From assembly GCF_000787835.1 (NCBI RefSeq), contig NZ_BBPP01000005.1, forward strand, positions 73,315-137,314: DNA of 64,000 nucleotides, in the 5' to 3' direction. This DNA comes from Streptacidiphilus melanogenes (GTDB lineage: Bacteria > Actinomycetota > Actinomycetes > Streptomycetales > Streptomycetaceae). Under the pieces are notes generated by a model. The model did not search any database. It saw only the letters and a list, made by a program, of their open reading frames with translations, and was not told where the DNA came from. Position numbers and translations under genes: made by a program. Below, in pieces: positions 26,548 through 35,175 of this stretch; position 1 is the first letter of the stretch; each line of letters starts with the position of its first letter.

Positions 26548-27743
26548 CGGGTGCTCCCGCTCGAAGGTTGGGTGAGGCTGCCCAGCCCGGTGACCAGCGG
26601 CGCTGTGCTGATGCCGGCCTGGAACGCGTCCTCGCTCCGCGGGTCGCCGTCGAAGCGCCAGTCGGACAGGGCTCCCGAGTTCTTGTTCTTCTCGGTCCAC
26701 ACGAAGCCGATGACGTCGCGGTTCTGCTTCAGCCACGGGAAGAAGGACTGCACCCAGGAGACCTTGTCGTGGTCCGGCTCGGCGCCGGTCTCGGTGATCA
26801 GGATCGGCTTCCTGGTCAGCGCCCGGACCTGGCGCAGCGTCGGGTCGAAGGTCGTCGCGGGCGTGCTCTCGCGCACGCCGTAGCCGGTCAGGCCGACCCA
26901 GTCCACGTACGCGTCACCGGGGTAGAGGCTGCTCAGCTTCGTGTGCGGCACCGGCCGGATGATGTTCGGGCTCCACACCCAGATGACGTTGGTGGCCCCG
27001 GCCTTCTCGAACAGGTCGTGGACGTGCCGCCAGGCGGCGACGTACTGGCCTGCCTTGTTGCCGTTGGTCTTCTCCGACCACGGGTACCAACCGCCGTTCA
27101 TCTCGTGCGCGAAGCGCAGCGCGACAGGCCACTTCGCGGCGGCGACGCCTTGGGCGAAAGCGGTGATGTACGAGTCGAAGGAGCCGTCGATGATGTTCGC
27201 CAACCGGTACTTGGGCTGGTCCGCGTTGTTCTTGGGGACCTGGCCGACCCCGATGTTGTTCTCCTGGCCGCCGGCCCAGGGCTCCCACGAGATCACCGGC
27301 AGCGTGCCGTGGTCGTAGGCAGAGGTGAGCATCGCGGGCCGGAAGGACTGGGTCCAGTTGACGAAGAACTCCGTCATCGTGGGACGTACCCCACCGGCCG
27401 CCGCGGCCACGGCGGAGACCTCGCTCGAGCTGTACGGCGCGCCCGGCGTCGCCGCCCCGAAGTAGACGCCCTTGGGGTCGAGGAAGAGGGACTTGTCGGG
27501 GACCGTGTTCCGGGGCTTGGCTCCGCCCCCGCCGAGGCGCCCGAGCAGTCCGGGCGCGGTGGGAGTGACGCCGAGACCGGCGAAGGACGTCCCCTCCGCC
27601 TTGGTCTGGACGGCGGCGTAGACGCCGTAGCTGATGGTGGCCAGCAGCAGCACGTTGACCGCCATCCAGATCCGGAGCCGGATGCCGCTGCCCCGGTTCC
27701 ACCAGTGCAGTCGCTTGGTACGGCGTTGGACGGACCTAGACAC
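26544..27743 (-). CDS. Membrane-anchored GH26-family glycoside hydrolase
   Basis: A 399-residue protein anchored by one N-terminal helix (residues 26-46, MAVNVLLLATISYGVYAAV) after a basic cytoplasmic tail, then a GH26-type barrel. Predicted catalytic residues are Glu214 (LRFAHEMNGGWYPW) and Glu318 (ILITETG). The GTG start overlaps the end of the GT2 synthase gene by 8 bp and its stop overlaps the GT-C gene by 4 bp, so the three form one tightly coupled operon. Hydrolases inside synthase operons usually control chain length or release; that role is inferred. Confidence 0.8.
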   Translation of the reverse strand: MSRSVQRRTKRLHWWNRGSGIRLRIWMAVNVLLLATISYGVYAAVQTKAEGTSFAGLGVTPTAPGLLGRLGGGGAKPRNTVPDKSLFLDPKGVYFGAATPGAPYSSSEVSAVAAAAGGVRPTMTEFFVNWTQSFRPAMLTSAYDHGTLPVISWEPWAGGQENNIGVGQVPKNNADQPKYRLANIIDGSFDSYITAFAQGVAAAKWPVALRFAHEMNGGWYPWSEKTNGNKAGQYVAAWRHVHDLFEKAGATNVIWVWSPNIIRPVPHTKLSSLYPGDAYVDWVGLTGYGVRESTPATTFDPTLRQVRALTRKPILITETGAEPDHDKVSWVQSFFPWLKQNRDVIGFVWTEKNKNSGALSDWRFDGDPRSEDAFQAGISTAPLVTGLGSLTQPSSGSTR

Positions 27744-29055
27744 TCATCATCACCGACCCTGCCAGCATGACGGCTCCGATCACATAGGGCACGAGAACGA
27801 GCGGGCTGTGGCTCTTCTCACCGGCGAAGCTGTCCTTCCGGGTGCCCCAACTCGCGTTGTGCGCGCAGCGGAAGAAACCGAGCAGGCGCACCGGGAGCAG
27901 CAGCAGCGTGTTGATGAGCATGAAGGTCGGCAGGAACAGCAGGTCCTGCGGCCGGTAGGCGAAGTGGCGGCCGAAGCGGATGGCGATCGACAGCAGCGAC
28001 ATCACGGTCGCCAGCACGACGACGAGCACCAGGGACCTGGTCGGGTCGCCGGGCAGGGGCAGGGCGTTGTAGATGCCGGGCCGGGACCGGTGGAAGGCCG
28101 CGGCCACCCAGGAGCCGAAGGTGCCGAGCAGGACGAAGGGCACGGCGATGTCGGTCAGGTAGAACAGGCAGAGCACCTTCGCGTGCCGCAGCATCCAGGG
28201 CAGCATCCGCAGCGTGTTGTACTGCGAGCCGCGTGCCCAGCGGTACTGCTGCTTGGCGAGTTTGGTCACGCGCAACGGAGCGTCGGTGTAGACCAGGGAG
28301 GTGGACTGGTAAACGGTCCGGTATCCGCGCTTCAACGTGTAGTTGGTCAGCGTTCTGTCATCGCTCACCTCGAGGAAGACGCCGAGGAACTTCTCGGACA
28401 GGAAATCGTCGAGGCAGTCGAAGAGAATGCTGCTGCGAAAGGCGATGGTGCGGCCGGGCAGGCAGCCGACGGTGCCGAGGACGCTCATCGCGGGCATCGA
28501 GTACTGGCATCGGACGCTCTCGAGCCAGTCGGCCCAGCGCGTCAGCACGGCGCGACTCGGCTCGAGAATGCGCTGACGGGTGGTCACCCCGCCCACCTCG
28601 GCGTCGCGGAAGGGCTTGATGAGCTCGCTCAGGGTGTTGTCGGTCCAGATGGTGTCGGAGTCGACGAGGACGGCGATCTCGCCGCTTGACTCCTCGAGGC
28701 CGATCTTCAGTGCGTTGCGTTTGCCCGGGATCTCCGTCCAGACCCAGTGCACGCCGACGTCCGCGCAGATTTTCTCGAGCACGGGATTGCGGCGCCCGTT
28801 GATGACCACGATGATCTCGGTCGGACGCTGGATCAGGATCCGCCGCAGCACGTCGCGGAAGAGCTCCTCCGGCTCGTCGACCACCGGAATGATCACGGAT
28901 GTGGTCGCGGAGTACGGCCGCTTCCACGGCTTGTATCGGCGTGCCAGCACGATCCTGACGACCCATAGAAACCAGATGAGTGCCATGAACAGGGCAAACG
29001 GGTAGACCGAGCCGTCGGTCCACCACCTGCCGAGTTCGAGCAGGAAGGCCAGCAT
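27736..29055 (-). CDS. Processive GT2 polysaccharide synthase (hyaluronan/cellulose-synthase-like)
   Basis: A 439-residue membrane GT2. It opens with one transmembrane helix pair (residues 16-36), then the cytoplasmic GT-A domain with SVIIPVVDEPEE, the DSD motif (VLVDSDTIW), the acceptor-site acid (SDDRTLTNYTLKRG) and the processivity motif QQYRWARGS. Four or five C-terminal helices form the export channel. This layout fits class I hyaluronan, chitin and cellulose-type synthases. Product unknown; UDP-glucose dehydrogenase nearby makes a uronic-acid-containing chain plausible. First gene of the operon with the GH26 and GT-C genes. ATG at 29055; the open frame further upstream is non-coding by composition. 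Confidence 0.85.
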   Translation of the reverse strand: MLAFLLELGRWWTDGSVYPFALFMALIWFLWVVRIVLARRYKPWKRPYSATTSVIIPVVDEPEELFRDVLRRILIQRPTEIIVVINGRRNPVLEKICADVGVHWVWTEIPGKRNALKIGLEESSGEIAVLVDSDTIWTDNTLSELIKPFRDAEVGGVTTRQRILEPSRAVLTRWADWLESVRCQYSMPAMSVLGTVGCLPGRTIAFRSSILFDCLDDFLSEKFLGVFLEVSDDRTLTNYTLKRGYRTVYQSTSLVYTDAPLRVTKLAKQQYRWARGSQYNTLRMLPWMLRHAKVLCLFYLTDIAVPFVLLGTFGSWVAAAFHRSRPGIYNALPLPGDPTRSLVLVVVLATVMSLLSIAIRFGRHFAYRPQDLLFLPTFMLINTLLLLPVRLLGFFRCAHNASWGTRKDSFAGEKSHSPLVLVPYVIGAVMLAGSVMMSV

Positions 29056-29453
29056 GTCCGTCCGTTCTTGCCTGCGGCTGACCGCATTGAGTCCGAAGCC
29101 GCGACCGGCGGCACCAGAGGATGGTATGACGGTGACGTGTGGCAAACTTGGACAAATACGTGCAGAACAACGGTCATTCAGCGAACTGTTATGCATCGGT
29201 GATGAAGGGTCAGTACTCGATTTCGGAATGAAGTTGGTGGGACCAGGACCCCTGCCGCTCTTTCCTGTCAATTCCGCTCCGACGCGGACAGTCCGTCAGA
29301 ACACGAGCCAGGAACGGCCGTCGGGCACGGCGGCGGCGCGCGCTCGCTGACGGGTCCGGATGTGTGGCCCGATCGCTCCCCGACCGCCTCCATCAAGGGC
29401 GGGATCAGTCAGACTCGTCCTGGCACCGAAAGTCATCGATGGAGGAACCCGCC
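29056..29453. other. 398-bp divergent intergenic region
   Basis: The longest gene-free stretch of the window, between the start of the GT2 operon (minus) and the Pro/Gln-rich membrane protein (plus). Its middle (about 29120-29250) is clearly less GC-rich than the surroundings and should hold the promoter of the polysaccharide operon. I see no convincing small gene or clear -35/-10 pair in it. Confidence 0.6.
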
Positions 29454-30530
29454 ATGTCCGAAGCCTCGTCAGGCTCGTCCTCTCCGCAGGACCCGCGGCT
29501 CTACCCGCAGCAGCCGCCGGTGCCGGCGCAGCCTCAGCCCGTACAGCCTCAGCCGGTGCAGCCTCAGCCCGTCCCGCCGCCGGCGCCGCCGCAGCAGTAC
29601 GTGCAGCCCGCGCCGCAGCAGCCGATACCCACGCAGCGGGTCCAGCCGGCGACTCCCGCCCAGCCCTCGCCGCACAGCGCCCCGACACAGGCGGGCGCCC
29701 CGGCACAGCAGTTCGGCGCGCCCGGCTACGGCTACCCGCAGCCGCAGCAGCCCACCAACCCGCCTCCGCAGCAGATGTACGCGGCCCCGCAGGGCGGGCC
29801 TGGCGGGCAGGGGGAGCCGGACTGGGCCGGCATGGCCGCCGACTACGAGCGCAACGGCCGGCGCAAGCGGCGGATGATCCTCTCCGGGGCGCTCGTCGCG
29901 AGCCTGGCCGTGATCGGCGGTGTGGTCTGGTTCGGCCTCTCCGGCTCCAAGGGCCACACCAACGCCGGTCCGTCCACCTCGCCCGCCCCCGTGGCCTCGG
30001 CGAGTCCGTCCGCCCCGGCCACGGCCTCGTCCGACCCCTCGCCCAGCCACACGCCCCCGCTCGCCCCGGCCGACGTCTTCGCCAAGAAGACGCTGACGAT
30101 CGACGGCAAGACCTTCACGAGGACCGAGGACGAGAACACCGACCCGTGCTGGAAGGCCAGCATGGACGGGCTCGGCACCGTGCTCACCAAGAACGGGTGC
30201 GCCCAGGTGCTGCGGGGCACCTACGCCTCGGGCAACCACGCGGTCACCGTGGCGGTGGTGGTCTTCCACAGCAAGTCCGACGCGCAGGCCGCGGGCGCCG
30301 CGTTCACCGGCAAGGTGACGCCGCTCTACGGCGACAACGTGGACTCGTTCTGCGTCGGCAAGGCGGGCTGTGCCGTGACGCACGCGGTCAGCGGCCGGTT
30401 CCTGTACCTCGCCGAGTCCGGGCTGACCGGCGCCTCGGCGAGCACGCCGGACGCCCTGGCGAACACCGCCGGGCACGCCGCCGCAAGCTACGTGCTCAGT
30501 TCGCTGCTCAAGATCGAACAGAACAGCTGA
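29454..30530 (+). CDS. Single-pass membrane protein with Pro/Gln-rich cytoplasmic region
   Basis: A 358-residue protein of unknown function. Residues 1-125 are low-complexity with repeated QPQPVQ-type units and QQP blocks. A basic patch (NGRRKRRM) and one transmembrane helix (ILSGALVASLAVIGGVVWFGL) follow. A Ser/Pro/Thr-rich linker leads to an extracellular domain of about 150 residues with four cysteines likely in two disulfides (DPCWKAS...NGCAQVL; SFCVGKAGCAV). GGAGGA lies 7 bases before ATG 29454. Related one-helix proteins with variable external domains are common in streptomycetes; none has a known role that I can assign here. Confidence 0.7.
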   Translation: MSEASSGSSSPQDPRLYPQQPPVPAQPQPVQPQPVQPQPVPPPAPPQQYVQPAPQQPIPTQRVQPATPAQPSPHSAPTQAGAPAQQFGAPGYGYPQPQQPTNPPPQQMYAAPQGGPGGQGEPDWAGMAADYERNGRRKRRMILSGALVASLAVIGGVVWFGLSGSKGHTNAGPSTSPAPVASASPSAPATASSDPSPSHTPPLAPADVFAKKTLTIDGKTFTRTEDENTDPCWKASMDGLGTVLTKNGCAQVLRGTYASGNHAVTVAVVVFHSKSDAQAAGAAFTGKVTPLYGDNVDSFCVGKAGCAVTHAVSGRFLYLAESGLTGASASTPDALANTAGHAAASYVLSSLLKIEQNS

Positions 30531-30536
30531 CCGGAC

Positions 30537-30574
30537 GGCCGCGGCCGGGGCGCGTCGATGCCCCGGCGGCGGCC
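30537..30574. terminator. Bidirectional terminator between convergent genes
   Basis: A stem of 15 positions with one mismatch (30537-30551 with 30560-30574), loop of 8, between the stops of the membrane protein gene and ugd. Confidence 0.75.
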
Positions 30575-30597
30575 CTGCGCTTCGGCCGGTGCCCGGG

Positions 30598-31917
30598 TCA
30601 GGGGCGGCCGAGGGGGCGGACGGTCCAGCCGGCCGCGCGCCAGGCGGTGGTGTCCAGGGCGTTGCGGCCGTCGATGAGCCGGGGTGTGGCCACGACCTCG
30701 GCGACCGCCTTGGGGTCCAGGGCGCGGTACTCCGCCCACTCGGTCAGGTGGACGACCAGATCCGCGTCCTGGGCCGCCTCCAACGCCCCGGTGGCGTAGT
30801 CGAGTTCCGGGTGGCGCTTGCGCGCGTTGTCCAGCGCCTTGGGGTCGTGGACGCTCACCAGCGCGCCGCGGCGACGCAGGCGCGCGGCGACGTCCAGTGC
30901 GGGCGAGTCGCGGATGTCGTCCGACTCCGGCTTGAACGCGGCGCCCCAGACGGCCACCCGGCACCCCGACAGCTCGTCGCCGCAGAGCTCCTCGGCGAGC
31001 GCGACCACGCGGTCGCGGCGGCGGAGGTTGATCGCGTCGACCTCGCCGAGGAAGGCGAGGGCCGGGCCCGCGCCCAACTCCTCGGCTCGGGCCCGGAACG
31101 CCCGGATGTCCTTGGGCAGGCAGCCGCCGCCGAAGCCGACGCCGGCGTTCAGGAACCGGCCGCCGATGCGGGTGTCGAAGGAGAGCGCCCGGGAGAGCTC
31201 GGTGACGTCGGCGTCGGTCGCCTCGCAGACCTCGGCCATGGCGTTGATGAACGAGATCTTGGTGGCCAGGAAGGCGTTGGCTGCGGTCTTCACCAGCTCG
31301 GCGGTCGGGAAGTCGGTGACGACGACCGGCACCCCCTCGGCGAGCGGCGTCGCGTAGACCTCGCGCAGCAGCGACTCCGTCTCGGGCGTGGCCGGGTCGA
31401 TGCCGAAGACCAGCCGGTCCGGGCGGAGCGTGTCCTCCACCGCATAGCCCTCGCGCAGGAATTCGGGGTTCCAGGCGAGCCGGGCGGCCGCCCCCGCGGG
31501 CGCGAGTTCGGCGAGCCGCGCGGAGAGCCTGGCCGCGGTCCCGACCGGGACCGTGGACTTGCCGACGACGAGCGCCGGGCGCTCCAGGAAGGGAGCCAGG
31601 GTCTCCACGACGGCGTCGACGTAGCGCAGGTCCGCGCCGTCGCCGTCCGCGCGCTGCGGGGTGCCCACGCAGGAGAAGTGGACGTCGGCGAAGGCCGCGG
31701 CCTCCTCGTAGGAGGTGGTGAAGCGCAGCCGGCCGGATGCGACGTGCTTGGCGACGAGCTCGTCCAGCCCCGGCTCGTAGAAGGGGAGTCGGCCGGAGCG
31801 GAGGGCGGCGATCCGGTCGGGCTCGACGTCGACGCCGAGGACCTCGTGTCCCAGTTCCGCCATGCACGCCGCGTGGGTGGCGCCCAGGTAGCCGGTGCCG
31901 ATCACCGTGAGCCGCAT
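30598..31917 (-). CDS. ugd: UDP-glucose 6-dehydrogenase
   Basis: A 439-residue NAD-dependent enzyme oxidising UDP-glucose to UDP-glucuronate. The N-terminal Rossmann motif is VIGTGYLGATHA. The central domain has KTAANAFLATKISFINAMAE, and the catalytic Cys266 sits in GFGGGCLPKD. The C-terminal UDP-binding domain (VWGAAFKPESDDIRDSPAL) is complete. It may supply UDP-glucuronate to the GT2 synthase 1.5 kb away. It differs from the second nucleotide-sugar dehydrogenase of the window (47243-48526), which belongs to the WecC/WbpA branch. Confidence 0.92.
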   Translation of the reverse strand: MRLTVIGTGYLGATHAACMAELGHEVLGVDVEPDRIAALRSGRLPFYEPGLDELVAKHVASGRLRFTTSYEEAAAFADVHFSCVGTPQRADGDGADLRYVDAVVETLAPFLERPALVVGKSTVPVGTAARLSARLAELAPAGAAARLAWNPEFLREGYAVEDTLRPDRLVFGIDPATPETESLLREVYATPLAEGVPVVVTDFPTAELVKTAANAFLATKISFINAMAEVCEATDADVTELSRALSFDTRIGGRFLNAGVGFGGGCLPKDIRAFRARAEELGAGPALAFLGEVDAINLRRRDRVVALAEELCGDELSGCRVAVWGAAFKPESDDIRDSPALDVAARLRRRGALVSVHDPKALDNARKRHPELDYATGALEAAQDADLVVHLTEWAEYRALDPKAVAEVVATPRLIDGRNALDTTAWRAAGWTVRPLGRP

Positions 31918-32034
31918 GCGACAGGTCCTTCACAGCTCGATGGGCATTTCATATGAGTTCGGAGAGCCTAGTCGACCGCCCGGAGGAGGGTGCGCCGGGG
32001 TCGACCGCCTTTCGCTCGGTCGGCGGGACGGGCC

Positions 32035-32065
32035 TTGACATCGCTCGCGCTGTGAATGATACGTT
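32035..32065 (+). promoter_or_regulatory. Candidate promoter of the small membrane protein gene
   Basis: A perfect -35 TTGACA (32035-32040). Candidate -10 hexamers are GATACG (spacing 17) or TACGTT (32060-32065, spacing 19), both inside the palindrome described next. Confidence 0.5.
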
Positions 32066-32080
32066 CGGGCATATCGTTCA
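32053..32080. promoter_or_regulatory. Interrupted palindrome, likely repressor operator
   Basis: TGAATGATA and TATCGTTCA (8 of 9 positions symmetric) separated by 10 bases, overlapping the -10 region. A further half-site GAATGAT follows at 32087-32093. The arrangement suits a dimeric TetR- or MarR-type repressor, but no such gene is adjacent. Confidence 0.55.
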
Positions 32081-32108
32081 GAGCTAGAATGATTCAGGGA
32101 GATGGCCA

Positions 32109-32462
32109 ATGACGGTCTTGTTGATCGCCAACGCGCTGGCGGCGCTGGTCAGCGCGGGGTCCAGTGTCGCCGGGGTGGCCCGGCCCGGAATCCTGCTGGC
32201 GCAGGGTGAGCCCGTCACGGCGGGGACGGGTCTCTACGCGCGGGCCTACGCGGTGCGGGCCGTCCCGCTGGGCCTGACCACGGCGGTCATGCTGCTGGCC
32301 GGCACGTCCGCAGCGGCCGTCCGGCCGATGCTGCTGGTGGCCGGGATGGCACAGGTCGGCGACGCGGCGATCGGAGCGCGGCACCGGAACCGCGGCATGA
32401 CGCTCGGGGCCGGGACCTTCGCGGTGCTGCACCTCGCCTCTGCCGTCGTGCTCGCCCGGTGA
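32109..32462 (+). CDS. Small four-helix membrane protein (DUF4267-like)
   Basis: A 117-residue hydrophobic protein with four predicted helices; short loops carry LYARAYAVRAVPLG and GARHRNRG. It resembles small DUF4267-type proteins of actinomycetes, function unknown. GGGAGA lies 7 bases before the ATG. It stands alone behind a TTGACA promoter and a clear palindrome, so expression is probably conditional. Confidence 0.65.
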   Translation: MTVLLIANALAALVSAGSSVAGVARPGILLAQGEPVTAGTGLYARAYAVRAVPLGLTTAVMLLAGTSAAAVRPMLLVAGMAQVGDAAIGARHRNRGMTLGAGTFAVLHLASAVVLAR

Positions 32463-32555
32463 GCGCCGGACTCCAGCCGGCCGGCCAGGCCTTGTGACGC
32501 GGGGTGACTGACGGAGCGTCGGGTCTCTCGAAGATCACACCCCTGGGCGGGGTTA

Positions 32556-32575
32556 CACCCCCCGGTCGGGGGGTG
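32556..32575. repeat. GC-only palindrome upstream of the sedolisin gene
   Basis: CACCCCCCG and CGGGGGGTG separated by two bases, inside the 255-bp gap between the small membrane protein and sedolisin genes. It could be the terminator of the former or an operator of the latter. Confidence 0.4.
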
Positions 32576-32717
32576 GTGGGACCGGTCGGCCATGCGGCAG
32601 CATCGTCCGCACTGTTGCGGCGGTGCCGCGGCTCGGGGGTGGGGGTGACGTGTTCTTCAGGTGTTTCGTATGTCCCCCGGTGCTCGCGTGCACGCCACTG
32701 TGAGCCTGAGGAGAAGC

Positions 32718-34094
32718 ATGGGTCGTTCCATCGCACGTTCGCGCACTCTCCGTGCGGCGTCCGCGGTGACCGCGGGGGCAGCAGCACTGCTCACCTTCAC
32801 CGGCGTCGCGCCCGGCACCGCCCTCGCCTCGGGGGCGACGGCGCAGGCCGCGCTGCCGAAGCCGGTTCCGGCCTCGCAGGGCCACCTGCTCGCGTCGGGC
32901 ATGAGCTCGGTCCTGCCGACGAGCACCTGCCTCAGCAAGATCCACATCCGCTGCTACACCCCGACGCAGTACCGCAAGGCCTACGACCTGGCCCCGCTGT
33001 ACAAGTCCGGCATCACCGGCAAGGGCCGCACCATCGTCATCGTCGACTCCTTCGGCTCGCCGACGATCCAGAAGGACCTGACCGCCTTCGACAAGTCCTT
33101 CGGCCTGCCCGACACCAAGGTCGACGTGAAGCAGTGGGGCAGCGTCCCGAAGTTCACCGGCACCCCCGACCAGCTCGGCTGGGCGGGCGAGACCACCCTG
33201 GACGTCGAGTACGCGCACGCGATCGCCCCTGGCGCCAAGATCATGCTGATCGAGACCGGCGTCGCCGAGACCGAGGGCACCACCGGCTTCCCGGAGATGA
33301 TGGCGGCGGAGAAGTACGCGATCGACCACCACTGGGGTGACGTCATATCCCAGAGCTTCGGCGCCACCGAGAACACCTTCCCCGGCTACGGCAAGAACGG
33401 CACGCCCTCGCTGCAGGCGCTGCGCTACGCGTTCGCCGACGCCTACAAGAAGGGCGTGACCGTCCTCGGCGCCTCCGGCGACGCGGGCGCCACCGACTCG
33501 AACGCGGCCGGGCAGCTCTACACCCAGCGGGTCGACTCGTGGCCCTCCGCGGACCCGATGGTCACCTCCGTCGGCGGCACCCAGCTGACGCTGGACGACA
33601 AGGGCAACCGCCTCAAGCCCGACGTGGTGTGGAACGACGGCTACGGCGCGGGCGGCGGCGGCGTCTCCGGTGTCTTCAGCCGGCCGTTCTTCCAGAACGG
33701 CGAGGCCAAGGTCACCGGCAATCACCGCGGCACCCCGGACATCAGCATGACCGCGGCGGTCAACGGCGCGGCCTGGGTCTACCAGACCTTCGACCCGAAC
33801 CCGAAGAACGACGGCTGGGGCCTGGTCGGCGGCACCAGCGAGGCGACCCCGATCTTCTCCGGCATCGTCGCGATGGCGGACCAGAAGGCGGGCCACGACC
33901 TCGGCCTGATCACCCCGAAGCTGTACTGGATGGGCCAGCACAACGCGGCCCGCAACGGCATCGTGGACGTGACCTCCGGCAACAACTCCTTCAACAAGGT
34001 CACCGGCTACAACGCCACCAAGGGCTATGACCTGGCGAGCGGCTGGGGCACCATCAACGGCCCGCTCTTCGTCGACGCGCTGGCCCGGCGCTAG
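32718..34094 (+). CDS. Sedolisin (S53 serine-carboxyl peptidase), secreted
   Basis: A 458-residue secreted peptidase. The signal peptide covers residues 1-37 (ending PGTALASG). The S53 catalytic set is present: Glu158 and Asp162 (ETTLDVEYAHA), Asp255 of the oxyanion hole (ASGDAG), Ser374 (GGTSEATP). The C-terminal DLASGWGT is the usual end of the fold and calcium site. Only about 40 residues separate signal and catalytic domain, so the large inhibitory pro-domain of classical sedolisins is missing. These enzymes work best at acid pH. ATG 32718 has GAGGAGA directly upstream. Confidence 0.9.
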   Translation: MGRSIARSRTLRAASAVTAGAAALLTFTGVAPGTALASGATAQAALPKPVPASQGHLLASGMSSVLPTSTCLSKIHIRCYTPTQYRKAYDLAPLYKSGITGKGRTIVIVDSFGSPTIQKDLTAFDKSFGLPDTKVDVKQWGSVPKFTGTPDQLGWAGETTLDVEYAHAIAPGAKIMLIETGVAETEGTTGFPEMMAAEKYAIDHHWGDVISQSFGATENTFPGYGKNGTPSLQALRYAFADAYKKGVTVLGASGDAGATDSNAAGQLYTQRVDSWPSADPMVTSVGGTQLTLDDKGNRLKPDVVWNDGYGAGGGGVSGVFSRPFFQNGEAKVTGNHRGTPDISMTAAVNGAAWVYQTFDPNPKNDGWGLVGGTSEATPIFSGIVAMADQKAGHDLGLITPKLYWMGQHNAARNGIVDVTSGNNSFNKVTGYNATKGYDLASGWGTINGPLFVDALARR

Positions 34095-34132
34095 GCGGCT
34101 CCAGAAGCGGCGCTGACCGCATGAGCTGACGG

Positions 34133-34163
34133 GGCGCGAGGGTGACTGTCCACCCCTCGCGCC
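34133..34163 (+). terminator. Terminator after the sedolisin gene
   Basis: A perfect 10-bp stem (34133-34142 with 34154-34163), loop of 11, followed by a pyrimidine-rich tail with TCCTTTCT. Confidence 0.75.
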
Positions 34164-34191
34164 TCGTCCTTTCTGCCTCTCCCGAGTCCGC

Positions 34192-35067
34192 TCAGTCGAG
34201 CCGGTCGGCGAAGCCGGTGCGCCAGGAGCGCCGGCGTGGCGTCCAACCGCGGCTGCGGGCCAGCGAGTTCGCAGCGCCGCGGGCCCAGGCGGCGGGTTCG
34301 GCGTCCGAAGGAGCGGGAGCGGGTGCGTCGAGGGCCGCGGCGAGCACGGGCAGCCAGGAGGCGGCGGGCGCGGGCTCGTCGTCCACGATGTTGACCGGCC
34401 CGGAGGGCCACTCCAGCGCGGCGAGAACCGCCGTGGCCGCGTCGTCGACATGCACGAAGGAGCTCACGCCCGCGTCGGCGGTGAGCCCGGCCAGGTAGGG
34501 ACCGCCCTCCTCGCCGCGCAGCGCGGCGGCGACGGGCCCGCCGGGCGCGTACCAGGTGCCCGGCCCGTAGAGCAGTCCGTTGCGCAGGACGACCGCGTGG
34601 GGCAGCTCCGCGGAGATCCGCTCCAGCTCCGCGACGGCGCCCACCATCCCACCGCGCGGCTGGGGAGAGTGCAGGTCCAGTGGCTCGCCCTCGTCGGCGG
34701 GTGCGTCGCCTCCGACGTACACCCAGCTGATCGACTGCGCGACGATCCTGCGCACGCCCGCCGCCCGCGCGGCGTCGACCAGGTTGCGCGTCCCCGCGCG
34801 GCGCAGAAGCGAGTTGGCCGCACCGTCGGCCGCGGACAGGTCCGTCAGCTGGTGCAGGACCGCCTCCGGCGCGGCGGCCGCGACCGCCCCCCGCAGCCGG
34901 TCGGCGTCGAGCGCGTCCACGAGGACGCCCTCCGCGCCGAGCGCGCGGACGCGCTGCGCGCCCGCCTCGCTCCGGGAGGTCCCCACGACCTCGTGCCCCG
35001 CGTCCACGAGCATCGGCACCAGCCGCCGCCCGATGGCTCCGCCCGCCCCGGCAAGAAAGATCCTCAT
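34192..35067 (-). CDS. NAD(P)-dependent epimerase/dehydratase family protein
   Basis: A 291-residue extended SDR-type protein. The N-terminal dinucleotide-binding motif is GAGGAIG (residues 7-13), with a downstream Asp/Arg-type cofactor loop. The active-site region reads SISWVYVGGD, where the usual YxxxK tyrosine helix is not obvious, so it may be an atypical member. The substrate is unknown. ATG at 35067. Divergent from dedA. Confidence 0.75.
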   Translation of the reverse strand: MRIFLAGAGGAIGRRLVPMLVDAGHEVVGTSRSEAGAQRVRALGAEGVLVDALDADRLRGAVAAAAPEAVLHQLTDLSAADGAANSLLRRAGTRNLVDAARAAGVRRIVAQSISWVYVGGDAPADEGEPLDLHSPQPRGGMVGAVAELERISAELPHAVVLRNGLLYGPGTWYAPGGPVAAALRGEEGGPYLAGLTADAGVSSFVHVDDAATAVLAALEWPSGPVNIVDDEPAPAASWLPVLAAALDAPAPAPSDAEPAAWARGAANSLARSRGWTPRRRSWRTGFADRLD

Positions 35068-35175
35068 GAGGCCACTGTAGGCAGGCCGCCGGAGGCGCTT
35101 CCCGAGGTGCAAACCGGGAGGACTTCCGCGCGCAGTGCCGCCCCTGCGCCGGACGCGTGGAGCAGACTGGGGGCC

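Noticed and set aside
30598-31917. Reading this gene as the WbpA of the diacetamido-uronate pathway
   Set aside because: The GGGCLPKD active site and single-domain layout are those of UDP-glucose dehydrogenase; the 47243-48526 gene with GGHCIPVYP is the better candidate and lies in the right operon.
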